Assembly: GCA_937930495.1 (NCBI GenBank)
Contig: CALGKL010000047.1
Location: forward strand, 1-11,492
DNA from: an uncultured Gloeocapsa sp.
GTDB lineage: Bacteria > Cyanobacteriota > Cyanobacteriia > Cyanobacteriales > Gloeocapsaceae
Reading direction: 5' to 3'
DNA: 11,492 bases
Below, in pieces: positions 9,537-11,492 of the stretch. Every line of letters starts with the position of its first letter. Position 1 is the stretch's first letter. A program made the position numbers and the translations under genes. The notes under the pieces are model-generated. The model had not been told where the DNA came from. It saw only the letters and a list, made by a program, of their open reading frames with translations, and searched no databases.

Positions 9537-11058
9537 GCTATCTCTAGAGCAACAAATCGGTCAAATGCTGGTTATTCGAGCCTCTGGCTATTGTTTTGAC
9601 CATCAAATTCGTTACCCTACCTGGGAAGCTCCACAGCGAGAATTATCTCGATGGTTAAAAGAATTAAACCTAGGTGGGGTAATTTTATTAGGAGGCTCAG
9701 CCCTAGAAGTAACCTACAGAATACAGCAATTACAAGAATGGGCCGACATTCCTCTCTTGATTGCTGCTGACCTCGAAGAAGGTGTAGGACAACGTTTTAC
9801 AGGTGCAACCTGGTTTCCTCCTCCCTTCGCTTTGGGGGCGATCGCCCAAACTCAACCCGAACTAGCCCAAGAATACGCTAGAAATATGGGAGCCATAACA
9901 GCCAAAGAAGCTCTGGCGATCGGGATTAACTGGTTACTCGCACCGGTAACCGACGTTAATAATAATCCCGCTAACCCCGTGATCAACATTAGAGCATTTG
10001 GAGAAACACCAGAAATAGTTACTAATCTGACTAGCGCCTTGATCACCGGTGCGCGTCAATATCCTGTCTTAACTACCGCTAAACATTTTCCAGGACATGG
10101 AGATACCAGTATTGACTCTCATCTGAGTCTACCAACTTTAAATCATAGTCTCGAGCGATTAGAGACGGTAGAATTACCCCCTTTTCGAGGAGCGATCGCC
10201 GCCGGAGTAGATAGCATCATGAGCGGTCATTTACTGATCCCTTCTTGGGATAGTCAATACCCCGCTACGGTTTCTCCCCAAATTCTCACCCACCAACTCA
10301 GGGAAAATCTCGGCTTTAACGGGTTAATCGTCACCGATGCTTTGGTGATGGGAGGAATTACCAGTTATGCTTCCCCAGAAACTGTGGCGGTAGAAGCGAT
10401 TCAAGCAGGAGCTGATCTATTATTAATGCCTCATAACCCGGAAATAACGCTTAATGCTATTCTAGAGGCGGTCAACTCAGGATATCTCAGTCAAGAAAGA
10501 ATCAGTCAATCTCTAGAAAGGATTTGGCGCGCTAAAACTAGGGTAATCTCTGCTCATAACCCTAATCCCCTCTCTCAACTATCTCAACCGGTAGCTACAG
10601 AAACGGTAACAGGAATTCTCACTCAATCGAATCGTTGGGGTGGTAATCTCCCCTTAACTACTAAACCTTGTACTAATTTAATCGTCCTTGACAATTTACT
10701 AGATTGTGAAATAGTCGCTTTTGATAGCCCCGCGGTAACTATTCCCGAAGCTAAAGGTTATCCTCCTCTGTTAGTAGATTCACAAACTTTCCCCTATCTT
10801 CCTCTTCAACCCTATCTCCTACAAATATTTGTCAGGGGAAATCCTTTTCGGGGTAGCGCCGGGTTATCCCCACAAAGTCAACCTATCTATCAACAACTCT
10901 TACAACAACGCTTAATCCAGGGTTTGGTTATCTATGGTAGTCCCTATATCCTAGACTGGTTTTTACCCCAACTTCCCCCTGATTTACCCTGGGTATTCTC
11001 CTATGGACAAATGTCTCAAGCTCAAGCGATCGCTTTGAAACAATTATGGAGCGCTTAA
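9502..11058 (+). CDS. Glycoside hydrolase family 3 protein, NagZ-like beta-N-acetylhexosaminidase
   Basis: The N-terminal 340 residues are a GH3 TIM-barrel domain of the NagZ subgroup, which removes N-acetylglucosamine from cell-wall muropeptides during recycling. Seen: [10 protein letters not shown] (91-100), the NagZ signature [14 protein letters not shown] (194-207) with the acid/base Asp205-His207 pair, and the nucleophile Asp279 in VTDALVMGG. At 518 residues it is longer than single-domain NagZ (about 340). Residues 350-518 form a C-terminal part of unknown role, with a possible alpha/beta character (hydrophobic strands TNLIVLD and [12 protein letters not shown]), perhaps a relic of the second GH3 domain. 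There is no signal peptide, so it should be cytoplasmic as written. ATG 9502 lies inside rbfA, 35 bp before that gene's end, with no strong ribosome site. The next in-frame ATG (codon 22) would cut into conserved sequence, so coupling to rbfA is likely. The family is sure; the exact substrate is inferred. Confidence 0.92.
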   Translation: MRPKSILPPWSELSLEQQIGQMLVIRASGYCFDHQIRYPTWEAPQRELSRWLKELNLGGVILLGGSALEVTYRIQQLQEWADIPLLIAADLEEGVGQRFTGATWFPPPFALGAIAQTQPELAQEYARNMGAITAKEALAIGINWLLAPVTDVNNNPANPVINIRAFGETPEIVTNLTSALITGARQYPVLTTAKHFPGHGDTSIDSHLSLPTLNHSLERLETVELPPFRGAIAAGVDSIMSGHLLIPSWDSQYPATVSPQILTHQLRENLGFNGLIVTDALVMGGITSYASPETVAVEAIQAGADLLLMPHNPEITLNAILEAVNSGYLSQERISQSLERIWRAKTRVISAHNPNPLSQLSQPVATETVTGILTQSNRWGGNLPLTTKPCTNLIVLDNLLDCEIVAFDSPAVTIPEAKGYPPLLVDSQTFPYLPLQPYLLQIFVRGNPFRGSAGLSPQSQPIYQQLLQQRLIQGLVIYGSPYILDWFLPQLPPDLPWVFSYGQMSQAQAIALKQLWSA

Positions 11059-11062
11059 GTAG

Positions 11063-11492
11063 GTTATAGATGGTGATGAATGGCTAGTTGATGCGCACTA
11101 CAACTGGATTAATCCCGCAATTATTCGGGAAACGGAAGGCAAAGGTACCGCTAGCGGATACGGCATCATCAGCATAACCACCAGGATTGTCTCTGAAAAA
11201 ATCAAAAGACATAAAGATTATTATTTAGCAGACACAGACAATTTAAATTTAACCAAAAAACAAAAAAAGAAAATATCTGTAAAATACAAATAACTTATAA
11301 TCCAAAAAAGAAAACCACAGCAAAAATACAGACAAATGCTAACTCACATTAAGGAAATAACAGAAAAAATGAAAACAACCTAATTTTTGCAATAGACGAA
11401 AAAATCGCCAGTCACAGAGAATGGGAATTAATAATACAAACAAGTACAACAGCTTGCCTCGAGGAATCAAAAAAATCAAAGACCCAGAAAAT
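11063..11492 (+). pseudogene. Possible decayed coding region in A-rich sequence
   Basis: No intact gene is visible after the GH3 stop. A frame is open from 11063 to TAA 11291-11293 (76 codons) but holds no ATG, GTG or TTG. It reads like protein at first (DGDEWLVDAHYNWINP, then GTASGYGIISITTRIVSEKI) and turns lysine-rich (LTKKQKKKISVKYK). The same frame continues after the stop for 29 codons, and another frame (including LIFAIDEKIASHREWELI) is open up to the window edge. This looks like a gene or mobile element broken by stops and shifts, or non-coding sequence that is open by chance because of its A content. From 11221 to the end A makes up about 53% of the + strand, unlike the rest of the window. 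A short opposite-strand frame (42 codons, ATG near 11212) is equally unsupported. I recognise no family. Confidence 0.3.

Noticed and set aside
9852..10046. 64-codon hydrophobic open frame on the - strand inside the GH3 gene
   Set aside because: Antisense to the catalytic barrel; the hydrophobic look comes from the complement of Ala/Asn-rich codons.
11093..11179. Short + strand frame beginning ATG at 11093 after the GH3 gene
   Set aside because: It is 28 codons with no ribosome site, and it overlaps a longer open frame and an opposite-strand frame, so coding cannot be supported.

Overview
This window is chromosomal DNA from a cyanobacterium. The evidence is a Calvin-cycle phosphoribulokinase with both regulatory cysteine pairs, an FrhB-family chlorophyll-biosynthesis reductase that closely matches cyanobacterial members, and a high density of the HIP1 octamer GCGATCGC (11 copies in 11.5 kb), which is typical of many cyanobacteria. 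The DNA is moderately AT-rich. I cannot name the species with confidence.

Layout, left to right: prk (+), a 60-residue two-helix membrane protein (+) and tgt (+) run in one direction and may form a transcription unit. tgt meets leuB (-) tail to tail, the two stop codons sharing one hexamer. leuB and a TolC-family outer-membrane protein gene (+) diverge from a gap of about 110 bp. A gap of about 290 bp with a strong hairpin separates the TolC gene from the FrhB-family reductase gene (+). That gene converges on ilvB (-) across a small hairpin. ndk (-) lies upstream of ilvB and is divergent from rbfA (+), which overlaps a glycoside hydrolase family 3 gene (+) by 35 bp. The last 430 bp hold no intact gene. 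They contain a start-less open frame that runs into very A-rich sequence (about half A on the + strand).

Functionally this is a housekeeping region: carbon fixation (prk), tRNA queuosine modification (tgt), branched-chain amino acid synthesis (leuB, ilvB), outer-membrane export (TolC family), chlorophyll synthesis (FrhB family), nucleotide balance (ndk), ribosome maturation (rbfA) and probable cell-wall sugar turnover (GH3). I see no defence island, CRISPR array, RNA gene or complete mobile element. Points worth a second look are the lack of any ATG, GTG or TTG start for full-length tgt (an AUU start coupled to the upstream gene fits best), a four-cysteine zinc-ribbon-like tail on acetolactate synthase, a short leader frame overlapping the TolC start, and the decayed A-rich right end.
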